DNA of 64,000 bases from contig DATLUQ010000046.1 in NCBI GenBank assembly GCA_035533015.1, forward strand, positions 29,798 through 93,797, read 5' to 3'. Below are positions 54,007 to 62,196 of the stretch, piece after piece. Positions within the stretch are counted from its first letter, which is position 1. Every line of letters starts with the position of its first letter. The translations under genes and the position numbers were made by a program. The notes beneath the pieces are model-generated. The model did no database searches and was not told where the DNA came from. It was given only the letters and a program-made list of their open reading frames with translations. Source of the stretch: Gemmatimonadaceae bacterium. Lineage in GTDB: Bacteria > Gemmatimonadota > Gemmatimonadetes > Gemmatimonadales > Gemmatimonadaceae.

Positions 54007-55836
54007 ATGGCCGCACCCGTCGCTTCCAGCGAACGCATCGGCGACATCCTCCTCCGTGAAGGACTGATCTCCAAAGAGCAACTCGACAGGGCGCTCCAGG
54101 AGCAGAGGCAGAACGGCACGCGGGTGGGGTACAACCTCGTCAAACTCGGATTCATCCACGAAACGGAACTGACCAAGGTGCTCGCCCGGCAGTTCAAAAT
54201 GCCGGCGGTGGATCTGTCCAAGTTCGAGGTCGATCCGCGCATCGCCAAGCTGATCCCGGGCGATCTGGCGCTCAAGCATCTCGTCCTGCCGCTCAAGCGC
54301 GAGGGGCGGACGCTCACCGTGGCGATGGCCGACCCGACCAATCTTGGTGTCCTCGAAGACCTCAAGTTCATCACGCGGTATGACATCTTCCCCGTGATCG
54401 CGGGTGAGTTCACGATCAAGAACGCGCTGGATAAGATCTTCGAGGACGCGGACCTGCAGATGACCTCGTTGCTCGACGACATCGAGGGAATGGGGCTCGA
54501 TGGGGACGTCGAGGTGGTGGAGGACCGGGAGGAGGAGGTTTCGGCGGCGGCTCTGGCAGCGGCCGTGGACGACGCGCCGGTGGTGAAGCTCATCAACGCC
54601 ATCCTCTCCGACGCCGTGAAGAAGGGAGCGTCGGATATCCACTTCGAGTGTTTCGAGAACGAGCTGCGCGTGCGCTACCGCGTGGACGGTGCGCTCAGCG
54701 AGGTGATGAAGCCGCCCAAGAAGATGCAGGCGGCACTGGTGTCGCGGTTCAAGATCATGGCGTCGCTCAACATCGCAGAGCGCCGCGTGCCGCAGGATGG
54801 CCGCATCAAGCTGAAGATGGGGAACAAGGTCATCGACTACCGTGTGTCCACGCTCCCCACGCTGTTCGGCGAGAAGATCGTGCTGCGTATTCTCGACAAG
54901 GGCAACCTGACGCTCGACCTCGAGAAGTTCGGCATCGAGCCCAAGGCCGAGAAGGATCTGATGGAAGCGGTGACGAATCCGTACGGCATGGTGCTGGTCA
55001 CCGGCCCCACGGGCTCCGGCAAGACGACCACGCTCTATTCGGCGATCTCCAAGATCAACACGATCGACGTGAACATCATGACCGCCGAGGACCCCGTGGA
55101 GTACAACATGTTCGGGGTCAATCAGGTGCTCGTGCGCAACGAGGTGGGCATGACGTTCGCCGCGGCGCTGCGGGCATTCCTGCGCCAGGACCCGAACATC
55201 ATCATGGTGGGTGAGATCCGCGATCTGGAGACCGGCAGCATCGCCATCAAGGCGGCGCTCACGGGCCACCTGGTGCTCTCCACGCTCCACACCAATTCGG
55301 CGCCGGAAACGGTCACGCGCCTCATGGATATGGGGCTCGAGCCCTTCAACGTGGCGTCGGCGCTCAATCTGGTGCTGGCGCAGCGTCTGCTGCGGCGCAT
55401 CTGCCCCAACTGCAAGGAGAAATACACGCCGAGCGACGACGATCTGGCGATCGCGAAGGTGACGCGGAAGACGACGTTGCGCGAGTTGCGGTTTACCGAC
55501 TACGCCATCGACGCGGCGCGGTTGCGGGCCACCAAGGAGGCGGCGCCGTATCTGGCCCATGTGACGCTGGACACGACGTTCGGCGAGTTGGCGTACTTCC
55601 GGGGCGTGGGATGCGACACGTGCGGTGGGAGCGGCCTCAAGGGTCGCCAGGGCGTATACGAAGTGCTGCCGATGACACCGGCCATCCGCAAGCTGGTGAT
55701 GATGAACGTGGGCGCTGCCGAGATCCGCGATGCGGCAATCGAGGAGGGCATGCTCACCCTGCGCATGGATGCGTGGATGAAGGTGATGAAGGGCATCGCC
55801 ACGATCGAGCAGATGTGCCGGGAGACCTCGGCGTAA
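54007..55836 (+). CDS. pilB: Type IV pilus assembly ATPase PilB (GspE family)
   Basis: PilB drives pilus extension in the cytoplasm. The 609-residue protein has the N-terminal T2SS-E domain (SSERIGDILLREGLISKEQL; VDLSKFEVDPRIAKLIPGDL), an acidic linker at about 160-180, and the ATPase domain with GPTGSGKTTTLY (Lys339), DPVEYNMFGVNQ (Asp box), IIMVGEIRDLETGSIAIKAA (Walker B) and HTNSAPETVTRL. The tetracysteine zinc site is CPNCKEKYT and CDTCGGSG. It is first in the pilB-pilT-pilC run; GspE is the alternative, but pilT next to it favours a pilus. Confidence 0.93.
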   Translation: MAAPVASSERIGDILLREGLISKEQLDRALQEQRQNGTRVGYNLVKLGFIHETELTKVLARQFKMPAVDLSKFEVDPRIAKLIPGDLALKHLVLPLKREGRTLTVAMADPTNLGVLEDLKFITRYDIFPVIAGEFTIKNALDKIFEDADLQMTSLLDDIEGMGLDGDVEVVEDREEEVSAAALAAAVDDAPVVKLINAILSDAVKKGASDIHFECFENELRVRYRVDGALSEVMKPPKKMQAALVSRFKIMASLNIAERRVPQDGRIKLKMGNKVIDYRVSTLPTLFGEKIVLRILDKGNLTLDLEKFGIEPKAEKDLMEAVTNPYGMVLVTGPTGSGKTTTLYSAISKINTIDVNIMTAEDPVEYNMFGVNQVLVRNEVGMTFAAALRAFLRQDPNIIMVGEIRDLETGSIAIKAALTGHLVLSTLHTNSAPETVTRLMDMGLEPFNVASALNLVLAQRLLRRICPNCKEKYTPSDDDLAIAKVTRKTTLRELRFTDYAIDAARLRATKEAAPYLAHVTLDTTFGELAYFRGVGCDTCGGSGLKGRQGVYEVLPMTPAIRKLVMMNVGAAEIRDAAIEEGMLTLRMDAWMKVMKGIATIEQMCRETSA

Positions 55837-55976
55837 CAAACGGACGTCTATCTGCTGACGTCTGGCGTCCCTAGTCGTCTGTTCATCGCGAGCATCTGAC
55901 GACGCGGGGCCACGGACCCTGGGCGCCAGAACGCAGAATACGACCGTCCCCCGCTGCCGCTCCAACCCAAGGATCG

Positions 55977-57128
55977 ATGACGACCCCCGCATCCCCATCT
56001 TCGCTGAATCTCCGCGTACTGCTCGAGGAAGTGATCGAGCGCGGCGCTTCCGACCTCCACATCACGGCGGGCGAGCGCCCCAAGATGCGCATTGATGGTG
56101 ACATCATCGATTCGAGCATCGAGGCGGTGCTGCAACCGAAAGACACCATGCAGCTGGCGTATTCGGTGCTCACGGAGAATCAGAAGAAGCGGTTCGAGAT
56201 GGAGGACGAACTGGACTTCTCGTTCGGCATCCAGAATCTGGCCCGGTTCCGCGGCAACTGCTTCAAGCAGCGCGGCTGCGTGTCGATGGTCATCCGGCAG
56301 ATTCCGTTCGACATCAAGACCTTCCAGGACCTGGGGCTGCCCAAGGTCATCAGCGACCTGTCGGACAAGCCGCGTGGGCTGATTCTGGTCACGGGCCCCA
56401 CGGGCTCTGGCAAGTCGACCACGCTGGCGGCGATGATCGACAAGATCAACAAGGAAATCAAAGGGCACATCATCACGATCGAGGACCCGATCGAGTTCAT
56501 CCACCGGCACCAGGGGTGCATCGTCAACCAGCGCGAGGTGGGTTCGGACACGAAGAGCTTCGGGGCGGCGCTCAAGTACGCGTTGCGTCAGGACCCCGAC
56601 GTCGTCCTCATTGGAGAAATGCGCGACCTGGAGACCATCCAGGCCGGGCTGACGATTGCGGAAACGGGGCACCTGGCGTTCGCGACGCTGCACACCAACA
56701 GCGCGGCGGAGGCCATCAACCGGATCATCGACGTCTTTCCGTCGCACCAGCAATCGCAGGTGCGGGCGCAGCTGGCGTTCTCGCTCGAGGGCATCATCAC
56801 GCAGACCCTGCTCCCGAAGATGGGCGGCAAGGGGCGGGCGATGGCGGCGGAGATCCTGGTCGTGACCCCGGCCATCCGGGCGCTCATCCGGGACGACAAG
56901 ATCCATCAGATCTATTCGATGATGCAGTCGGGCAAGAAGTACGGCATGCAGACGATGAACGACGCCTTGTACAATCTGTACGTGACCCGGATGGTGTCAT
57001 TCGACGATTGTATCAGAGCATCGCACGATCCCGTGGAGTTGGCGCGCATGTGCGGCGTCGCACTCGATGGGGCGGACGAGAAGAGGCCGGGGTCCCCCAC
57101 GCCGAGCATAACGGGAACGAGGCGGTAA
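55977..57128 (+). CDS. pilT: Type IV pilus retraction ATPase PilT
   Basis: PilT depolymerises the pilus and powers twitching and DNA uptake. The 383-residue protein has VIERGASDLHITAGERPKMR at the N terminus, Walker A GPTGSGKSTT (Lys146), an Asp box at TIEDPIEFIHR, Walker B in VVLIGEMRDLETIQAGLTIA and the HTNSAAEAINRIIDVFP motif. The AIRALIRDDKIHQIYSMMQS segment is the retraction-specific AIRNLIRE-type motif of PilT. It lies 140 bases after pilB and 21 bases before pilC. Confidence 0.95.
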   Translation: MTTPASPSSLNLRVLLEEVIERGASDLHITAGERPKMRIDGDIIDSSIEAVLQPKDTMQLAYSVLTENQKKRFEMEDELDFSFGIQNLARFRGNCFKQRGCVSMVIRQIPFDIKTFQDLGLPKVISDLSDKPRGLILVTGPTGSGKSTTLAAMIDKINKEIKGHIITIEDPIEFIHRHQGCIVNQREVGSDTKSFGAALKYALRQDPDVVLIGEMRDLETIQAGLTIAETGHLAFATLHTNSAAEAINRIIDVFPSHQQSQVRAQLAFSLEGIITQTLLPKMGGKGRAMAAEILVVTPAIRALIRDDKIHQIYSMMQSGKKYGMQTMNDALYNLYVTRMVSFDDCIRASHDPVELARMCGVALDGADEKRPGSPTPSITGTRR

Positions 57129-57149
57129 TCACCGGAGGCAACAGGCGGC

Positions 57150-58343
57150 ATGTCCACATTTTCGTACACGGCGCGTACGGCCAACGGCCAACTGAAGACC
57201 GACACGATGGAAGCGGCGACCCGCGACGAGGCGATCGCGAATCTCCGCCGGCAGCGGCTCACCGTGGTCAAGATCGACGAGAACGCCAGCAAGAAGAAGC
57301 GCATGGGCAAGATCAGCATGCGCGACATCGTGATCTTCACGCGACAATTCTCGACGATGATCAACGCGGGACTGCCGCTGGTGCAGGCGCTGGACATCCT
57401 GGCGCAGCAGAGCGAGAGTCCGGCGTTGCGTGATACGACGCGCCAGGTGGTGTTCGACGTGGAGTCGGGCCACACGGTAGCCGACGCTCTGCGCAAGCAC
57501 CCCAAGGCATTCACGGAGCTGTACGTGAACATGGTGGCAGCCGGTGAAGCGGGTGGTATTCTCGACACCATCCTGCTCCGTCTGGCCGTGTTCATGGAAA
57601 AGAACGACGCCCTGGTGCGCAAGGTGAAGGGCGCGATGATCTACCCGGCCGTGATCATGAGTGTGGCGGCGACGGCCATCGCGGTGCTGCTGATCTTCGT
57701 GATCCCCGTCTTCCAGAACATGTTCTCGAGCGTGAACATCGCGCTGCCGCTGCCCACGCGCATCGTCATCGGCCTGTCGAACTTCCTCAAGAATTTCTGG
57801 TGGGCGGTGGGCGGGGGCCTGTTCGCGGCGAGCTGGATGTTCAAGCGCTATTACGCCACGCCCGACGGCAAGCTGGCCATCGACCGCATGGCGCTCCAGG
57901 CGCCGGTGCTGGGCGATGTGCTCCGCAAGTCGGCCGTGTCGCGGTTCACGCGTACGCTCGGCACGCTGATCGGTTCGGGGGTGAGCATTCTCGACGGGCT
58001 CGAGATCACGGCCAAGACCGCCGGCAACCGGGTGATCCAGGACGCGATCATGGAATCGCGGGCCAGCATCGCCGGCGGCGAGACGATCAGCGCGCCGCTC
58101 AAGAAGAGCAACGTGTTCCCGCCGATGGTGATCAGCATGATCAACGTGGGCGAACAGACCGGCGGTCTGGACGAGATGCTGTCGAAGATCGCGGACTTCT
58201 ACGACGAGGAAGTGGACGCGGCGGTGAGCAACCTGCTGGCCCTCATGGAGCCGGCGATGATCGTGTTCCTGGGCGTGGTCGTGGGCGGCATGGTGGTGGC
58301 CATGTACCTGCCGATCTTCGACATGGTGAACGCGGTGCAGTAG
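57150..58343 (+). CDS. pilC: Type IV pilus inner-membrane platform protein PilC
   Basis: A 397-residue T2SSF-domain protein. It has two homologous F domains, each with a helical bundle and helices in the membrane: DIVIFTRQFSTMINAGLPLV with FTELYVNMVAAGEAGGILD, and AVSRFTRTLGTLIGSGVSIL with PPMVISMINVGEQTGGLDEM. It anchors the assembly platform in the inner membrane and contacts PilB and PilT. The usual tail MVVAMYLPIFDMVNAVQ is intact. No pilin, pilM-Q or sensory genes are in the window. Confidence 0.95.
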   Translation: MSTFSYTARTANGQLKTDTMEAATRDEAIANLRRQRLTVVKIDENASKKKRMGKISMRDIVIFTRQFSTMINAGLPLVQALDILAQQSESPALRDTTRQVVFDVESGHTVADALRKHPKAFTELYVNMVAAGEAGGILDTILLRLAVFMEKNDALVRKVKGAMIYPAVIMSVAATAIAVLLIFVIPVFQNMFSSVNIALPLPTRIVIGLSNFLKNFWWAVGGGLFAASWMFKRYYATPDGKLAIDRMALQAPVLGDVLRKSAVSRFTRTLGTLIGSGVSILDGLEITAKTAGNRVIQDAIMESRASIAGGETISAPLKKSNVFPPMVISMINVGEQTGGLDEMLSKIADFYDEEVDAAVSNLLALMEPAMIVFLGVVVGGMVVAMYLPIFDMVNAVQ

Positions 58344-58787
58344 GGCCAGGGCAAGTTATGATGCGCCCAAGTTTGTGGACTTGCGCGCTCTATCATAATT
58401 CTCTGTAACTTGCTGTACGGCATGGTGTTAGTGTGACCCTGCGAGTTCTCTCGTGACTGTCTGGGCGCTGTCTCGTAATCCCACTCCCGAGCCCGGGTGA
58501 GTTGTTTCGTAACTTCGTGGGGGCACGACCGGACGGGACGGTCCGCCGACGGCGACGTCGACCTTAGCCTCAATACGGCGCTCCGCAGATACATCGATCG
58601 AGTTCGTGCTGGCAATTGATCGCGGGGGCAGCGCCAAAGTCGGGCCGCCCGCCTGCTGGGCCTGCCGTATTCGACCCTTGAGAGCACCACGAAGCGGCTG
58701 GGCCTCCGAGTGCGTTCCTGTCGCAACCCACCGGAATGAGGCGCGTGCGTGGCGGCACACCCTCCGCCGCGGCGCGGATGCCGACCC
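58344..58787. other. Non-coding gap holding repeat array A
   Basis: No gene is supported. The first part holds repeat array A; the rest is GC-rich sequence without start/stop logic. A stretch around 58570-58720 read on the minus strand weakly resembles the end of a Fis-type helix-turn-helix but is too degraded to call. Confidence 0.5.
58381..58517 (-). repeat. Repeat array A (five units of the AATTACGA-type 20-mer)
   Basis: Read on the minus strand the units follow the core AATTACGANAGAGCGCGCAA with drift. Plus-strand positions: 58381-58400 (best copy, 18/19), 58401-58412 (half unit), 58442-58459, 58463-58480, 58499-58517. Just outside the best copy lies GTGGAC, the complement of the GTCCAC tag that also closes array C. 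The array starts 37 bases after the pilC stop. Confidence 0.75.
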
Positions 58788-59576
58788 TCAGCGCTCGCCT
58801 GCGAGCACAACGAGGGTGATCTTCGTTTGGCCGCGCCGAATGCCAAGTCGCACCGACTGACCGGGCGCGATCGCGCTCCACCGCCGTCCGCCTTCGGGCG
58901 TGGTGAGCAGAATGCCGCCGATGCTCTCCACGGTATCCCCGGCGCGAACGCCTGCCTGCGCCGCGGGGCCATCGGCGCGGACCGCGAATACCTCGGGCGC
59001 CTTGGCGAAAGACCAGATATCCGCCCCGTCCTGGCTCGATTGCACCGTGCACTGGCACGACAGGCCGACGCCGAGCCACCCCGGCGTGTGGACGCGGGGC
59101 GCCCCGCCAGTCCGCGCGGGCGGCCCCGCTGCTGCGGGCTTCGATGCGTGTGACTCCGCGTTCGCCAACTTCCCGCCCGTCGGCACGATGATGACCTCTC
59201 GGTCGCGCCCGCTACGGCGAATCGTCAAGCGGAGCGGGTGGCCCCGCTGCGCGTCGAAGAGATGCGCGCTTCCCTCGCGCGTCGTGATGAGCGCACCGTC
59301 CACGGCGACCAGCATGTCGCCATCTCGCACCTGTCCCGCCGCCGGCCCGTTCGGCCGGATGTCTCGGAGTTCGAGCTCACCCCCGAGTTGAATCCAGTCG
59401 TCGGCCGCATGCACGATCGCGTACGGCGCGATCATGCGCCCGATCCCGAGATCCGGACCGCTGCCGCCGGAGCCGCCGAACACCGCCTGCCCCCACGCCC
59501 GTCCGGCGGGGAACGCCAGGGCTGCCAGGACGATCACCGCCAGGATCAGGACCGTTTCGCGTCGATTCCGCCGCAT
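58788..59576 (-). CDS. Secreted protein with two PDZ domains
   Basis: A 262-residue protein with an N-terminal signal or anchor (TVLILAVIVLAALAFPAGRA). Two PDZ domains follow: about residues 65-130 (IQLGGELELRDIRPNGPAAG, VRDGDMLVAVDGALI) and about 165-255 (GWLGVGLSC, FAVRADGPAAQAGVRAGDTV). There is no protease domain, so it is not DegS or DegP but may bind C-termini of misfolded proteins or a partner protease. It is third in the sigma / putative anti-sigma / PDZ series and may sense envelope state for that pair; this is inference from gene order. Confidence 0.8.
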   Translation of the reverse strand: MRRNRRETVLILAVIVLAALAFPAGRAWGQAVFGGSGGSGPDLGIGRMIAPYAIVHAADDWIQLGGELELRDIRPNGPAAGQVRDGDMLVAVDGALITTREGSAHLFDAQRGHPLRLTIRRSGRDREVIIVPTGGKLANAESHASKPAAAGPPARTGGAPRVHTPGWLGVGLSCQCTVQSSQDGADIWSFAKAPEVFAVRADGPAAQAGVRAGDTVESIGGILLTTPEGGRRWSAIAPGQSVRLGIRRGQTKITLVVLAGER

Positions 59577-59641
59577 ATCGCCTCCGCCTCTGAGTTCGCG
59601 CCACGCGTATATGTGTCGACCGGTATGCTCTTCTTGGTGCC

Positions 59642-60178
59642 TCAGAACCAGTGGATCGTTGCATCGGCCCGCGTCGGCGCCGACGCCTCGTCATCGCACG
59701 GGGTCCACTCCGCCGACACTGCGGATGACAGCCGCGGGAGCTGCACCGCCGCGGCGCACAGAGTGGTCGCTGCCGATTCGCGCCCGGCGGCCAGCCCGGG
59801 GGTGGCCGGATGGGCGCGTGCGAGCGCCGCGAACTGGACCAGAGCGCCGACATACTCTGAGCCGGCGCGCTGCACGCGCAGCTCGGCGCTGCGCAGGTTG
59901 GACACCGGGGCCGGCCACGCCCGGGCCGCGTCGCCTTGCTCTACTCGCGCGCGTGCGCGGGACGCTCCGGTGATGTTCCCGGCGACGAACAGCGCGAGGG
60001 CAGCGGCCACGCCAGCGGCGTATGCGGCGTATCGTTGCCACCGCGGGGCCGGGAGCAGCCCGCGCCGGCGCAGCGCCCGCACCGCGCGGTCCTCTTCCCC
60101 GGGCGGCGCAGCGCTCTCCCACGAGAGCGACGCCAGGGGCGTCATGAGTTCCGGGGGGAGTCGATCATCGTCATCCAT
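59642..60178 (-). CDS. Putative anti-sigma factor, single-pass membrane protein
   Basis: A 178-residue protein with an acidic N terminus (MDDDDRLPPELMTPLASLSW), a cytoplasmic part of about 50 residues, one membrane helix (YAAYAAGVAAALALFVAGNI) and a periplasmic helical part. It starts 15 bases after the ECF sigma gene, the usual place of a cognate anti-sigma factor. The zinc-binding HxxxCxxC motif of ZAS anti-sigma factors is absent, so it would be a non-ZAS type. The call rests on topology and position. Confidence 0.6.
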   Translation of the reverse strand: MDDDDRLPPELMTPLASLSWESAAPPGEEDRAVRALRRRGLLPAPRWQRYAAYAAGVAAALALFVAGNITGASRARARVEQGDAARAWPAPVSNLRSAELRVQRAGSEYVGALVQFAALARAHPATPGLAAGRESAATTLCAAAVQLPRLSSAVSAEWTPCDDEASAPTRADATIHWF

Positions 60179-60193
60179 CGCGGTTCATCCTCT

Positions 60194-60751
60194 TCAGCGG
60201 AGCGCGCTTCGCATCGCGTGGCGCGCGTGAGTGAGTTGACTCTTCGAAGTGCCGGGAACAATTCCCATGAGCGCGGCGATCTCGTCGTGGGTGTATCCCT
60301 CAAGATCGTGTAGGACCATGACGGCGCGCTGCCGTGGGGGCAGCGCGTCCAGGGCCCTCGCCACGTCGAGGCCGTCGCCCGGCGGCGGGGCCCCGTCGGC
60401 GACGAACTCCAGCGCCGCGTCACCGGCCCACCGCTCGTTGCGTCGCAGCACCTCGAGCGCGGCGTGCGCCCCGATGCCACACAGCCAGGTGCAGAGAGTC
60501 GATTCCCAACGGAACCGGTCGAGCGCTGCGCACGCGCGCAGCCAACTCTCCTGCACCACGTCGTCCACCTCGTGGGCGTTGTGGCCGAGTAATCGCAGCA
60601 CCACACCCCGCATCCGCGGCGTGTGTCTACGGTAGAGCAGTCGGAACGCCGCCTCGGATCCGTCCAAGTACTGCCGGGCGAGCGCCCGATCAGAGGCATC
60701 GGGAGGTGCCTTCATGACCGTGAGGGGCAGAAGACGCTTCAAAGGTTGCAT
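60194..60751 (-). CDS. ECF-type RNA polymerase sigma factor
   Basis: A 185-residue sigma-70 family factor of the extracytoplasmic-function group. Region 2 is ARQYLDGSEAAFRLLYRRHT followed by HEVDDVVQESWLRACAALDR; region 4 is ALDALPPRQRAVMVLHDLEG then THDEIAALMGIVPGTSKSQL. There are no extra domains. Two starts are possible: 60751 (MQPLKRLL) or 60715 (MKAPPDAS), the second giving a more typical N terminus. It heads an operon with the putative anti-sigma and PDZ genes. A hairpin (60801-60820) and repeat array B lie in its upstream region and could be part of its control. Confidence 0.92.
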   Translation of the reverse strand: MQPLKRLLPLTVMKAPPDASDRALARQYLDGSEAAFRLLYRRHTPRMRGVVLRLLGHNAHEVDDVVQESWLRACAALDRFRWESTLCTWLCGIGAHAALEVLRRNERWAGDAALEFVADGAPPPGDGLDVARALDALPPRQRAVMVLHDLEGYTHDEIAALMGIVPGTSKSQLTHARHAMRSALR

Positions 60752-60800
60752 GTGCCCCCGGGGCGCGCAATCGGAGCGGCGCCGAGCCCTTTCCGACGCC

Positions 60801-60820
60801 GCTCACGATATGTCGTGAGC
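60801..60820. promoter_or_regulatory. Hairpin GCTCACGA-TATG-TCGTGAGC
   Basis: A perfect 8-bp stem with a four-base loop, 50-86 bases upstream of the two possible ECF sigma starts and directly before array B. Its arms (TCACGA) resemble the 5' half of the array units, so it may be a collapsed pair of units. Confidence 0.45.
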
Positions 60821-60826
60821 CGCCTC

Positions 60827-60983
60827 AATTACGAGAAAGAGCGCGAGAAACTACGACGGAGCGCGCGACTGAATTACGATGGAAAGTGCGAATCCACGGA
60901 CTGTCGGTTGGCGAGCTCTTTCGTAACTAGAAGCACGCTCACTCGTAGTTTCAGTCCCCCGCCAGCGCTCTCTTCTCGTAATT
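60827..60983. repeat. Repeat array B (three direct plus three inverted units)
   Basis: Direct units at 60827-60845, 60849-60868 and 60872-60892; reverse-complement units at 60911-60928, 60933-60950 and 60965-60983. The core is the same as in arrays A and C (AATTACGANAGAGCGCGCAA). The two halves face each other about a centre near 60900, so the whole can fold back on itself. AATCCAC follows the third direct unit, similar to the GTCCAC tag in A and C. Confidence 0.75.
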
Positions 60984-61186
60984 GTCTGTGAGCCTTCCCG
61001 CCGGGTCCGAGCTCGCGCCGCCGACGGCCGTCAGCGCGGGGGCCGGTCGGCGTGGGGGAGCATCCGTCGACAGATGCAGCGGTCGAAGTCCTGCGGGGCG
61101 ATGCTCCGACTGCGGACGCAGAACTGCTGCGCCACCATCGCGACCGTCGGCGTGCCCCTCGATGTGCCTGCGGTGCTCCGCTTCGG

Positions 61187-61360
61187 CTACCGCGCCGCTT
61201 CGTCGTGGTGTTCCGCGTGGTGCTCGCGGACGTCGGCGGCCAGGAAGAACACGCCGAAGGCAGCCCACAGCAACGCCATGCCCCACGAGTGGACGCGCAG
61301 CGCTTCTATCAGCGACAGGCCGAAGAAGATGATGAAGACCGCGAAGTTGTTGGTGCGCAT
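61187..61360 (-). CDS. 57-residue membrane protein (hidden small gene)
   Basis: Reading the minus strand from ATG at 61360 gives MRTNNFAVFIIFFGLSLIEA and continues with a second helix (WGMALLWAAFGVFFLAA) and a histidine/acid-rich tail (DVREHHAEHHDEAAR) to a TAG at 61187-61189. Two well-formed membrane helices, a basic start and a metal-ligand-like tail make it look like a real gene despite its size. No family is recognised. It lies between arrays B and C. Confidence 0.6.
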   Translation of the reverse strand: MRTNNFAVFIIFFGLSLIEALRVHSWGMALLWAAFGVFFLAADVREHHAEHHDEAAR

Positions 61361-61632
61361 GACGGTGGTCGACGGATCTCGGAGTGCCGGGGCGACGGAC
61401 GGACGGTCGGATATTTCGATGATTCAACGATAGAGTCTGTGCGCCGGGCAGTGCAGTCGGAGTTTCCCTCAGCGTCATCCCGCGTTCGCCCAACATGCGC
61501 CCCCCGCCGGGGAATCGGCGAAAGCGCTGGGCCCTACGGTGCCGGCTGGCCCCGGCCGGACTGCATCGGGGTCCGAGGCGGTGATGGCGGCAATACGTCG
61601 TATCCGTACCACCTGTAGGGCTACAACTTGTC

Positions 61633-61664
61633 TTGACCCTCCCACATCTGAGGCTGGGGGATTC
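61633..61664 (-). mobile_element. Possible right end of an IS200/IS605-type element (remnant)
   Basis: On the minus strand the sequence GAATCCCCCAGCCTCAGATG then TGGGAGGGTCAA forms the kind of imperfect hairpin followed by GTCAA that ends IS200/IS605 and TnpB-only elements. The adjoining minus-strand reading (61665-61750) has a composition like a degraded TnpB C-terminal tail (RRGNPRIPQPQMWEG). No intact transposase is present. Confidence 0.35.
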
Positions 61665-62019
61665 TCGGGTTTCCGCGGCGGCCAGGCCCGTCCCGTGCCG
61701 GCAGGGCTGGGCGGTCGCCAAGGGCGGGCCGCCTAGGGTACGAGCGCAGCCGGTGGTGGGGTAGCGCGGAGATGATCGGAAGTGCCGGTGAACCGGACAC
61801 TGCAATTGCCACCCGCGCGGCCGACGAATAGATCGAGACGGAACATGTGCCCGAGGTCCGCCCGCCTTCCCAGCAAGAAGTTCGCGGACCTGACGCCACG
61901 ACCTCTGACGGCGAGCTCGGCAGGACTTCTCCGAAAGGGCAGCAGATTCACAGCGTCCGCTCCTCGCAGGCAACCAGCCCCTATCGTCCAACCCCTCGCG
62001 GAACAAGCACTTGGGAGCG

Positions 62020-62196
62020 GTTACGAGAGAATTCGCACAGAATCACGAGAGTGCGCGCAACCGAATTACGAGGGAGCGCGCAACAGCACACCGTGCCGCG
62101 CCGCACGTTACGGACAATTACGATAGAAGTCGCAGCGAGTTGGCGGAGAATTACGGTAGAGCGCGGTCCGAATTACGACAGAGCGCGCAAGTCCAC
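62020..62196 (+). repeat. Repeat array C (six units plus a half unit)
   Basis: Units at 62020-62039, 62041-62060, 62064-62083, 62116-62135, 62149-62168 and 62171-62190, with a half unit at 62105-62115. The last copy is exact to the core AATTACGANAGAGCGCGCAA and is followed by GTCCAC. Unit starts are 21-33 bases apart with irregular filler. This is the cleanest array and defines the consensus. Confidence 0.8.

Larger units (their letters stand above)
60752..61186. other. Intergenic region upstream of the ECF sigma gene, holding array B
   Basis: No gene is supported on either strand. It contains the hairpin at 60801-60820 and repeat array B. The open frame that runs through the array with NYE/NYD-rich translation is judged not to be a gene. 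The part from 60990 to 61186 is GC-rich with nothing recognisable. Confidence 0.5.

Noticed and set aside
58570..58760. Fis-type helix-turn-helix fragment on the minus strand
   Set aside because: Only a weak resemblance over about 30 residues, no start and no conserved neighbours; chance cannot be excluded.
60823..60991. Open frame through array B with NYE/NYD-rich translation as a protein gene
   Set aside because: The translation only mirrors the DNA repeat, has no credible start or domain, and similar peptides appear in several frames of the arrays.
58381..62196. CRISPR array or integron attC sites
   Set aside because: Units vary in sequence, filler lengths are irregular and not spacer-like, orientation switches within array B, no cas or integrase gene is present, and the attC core motifs are missing.
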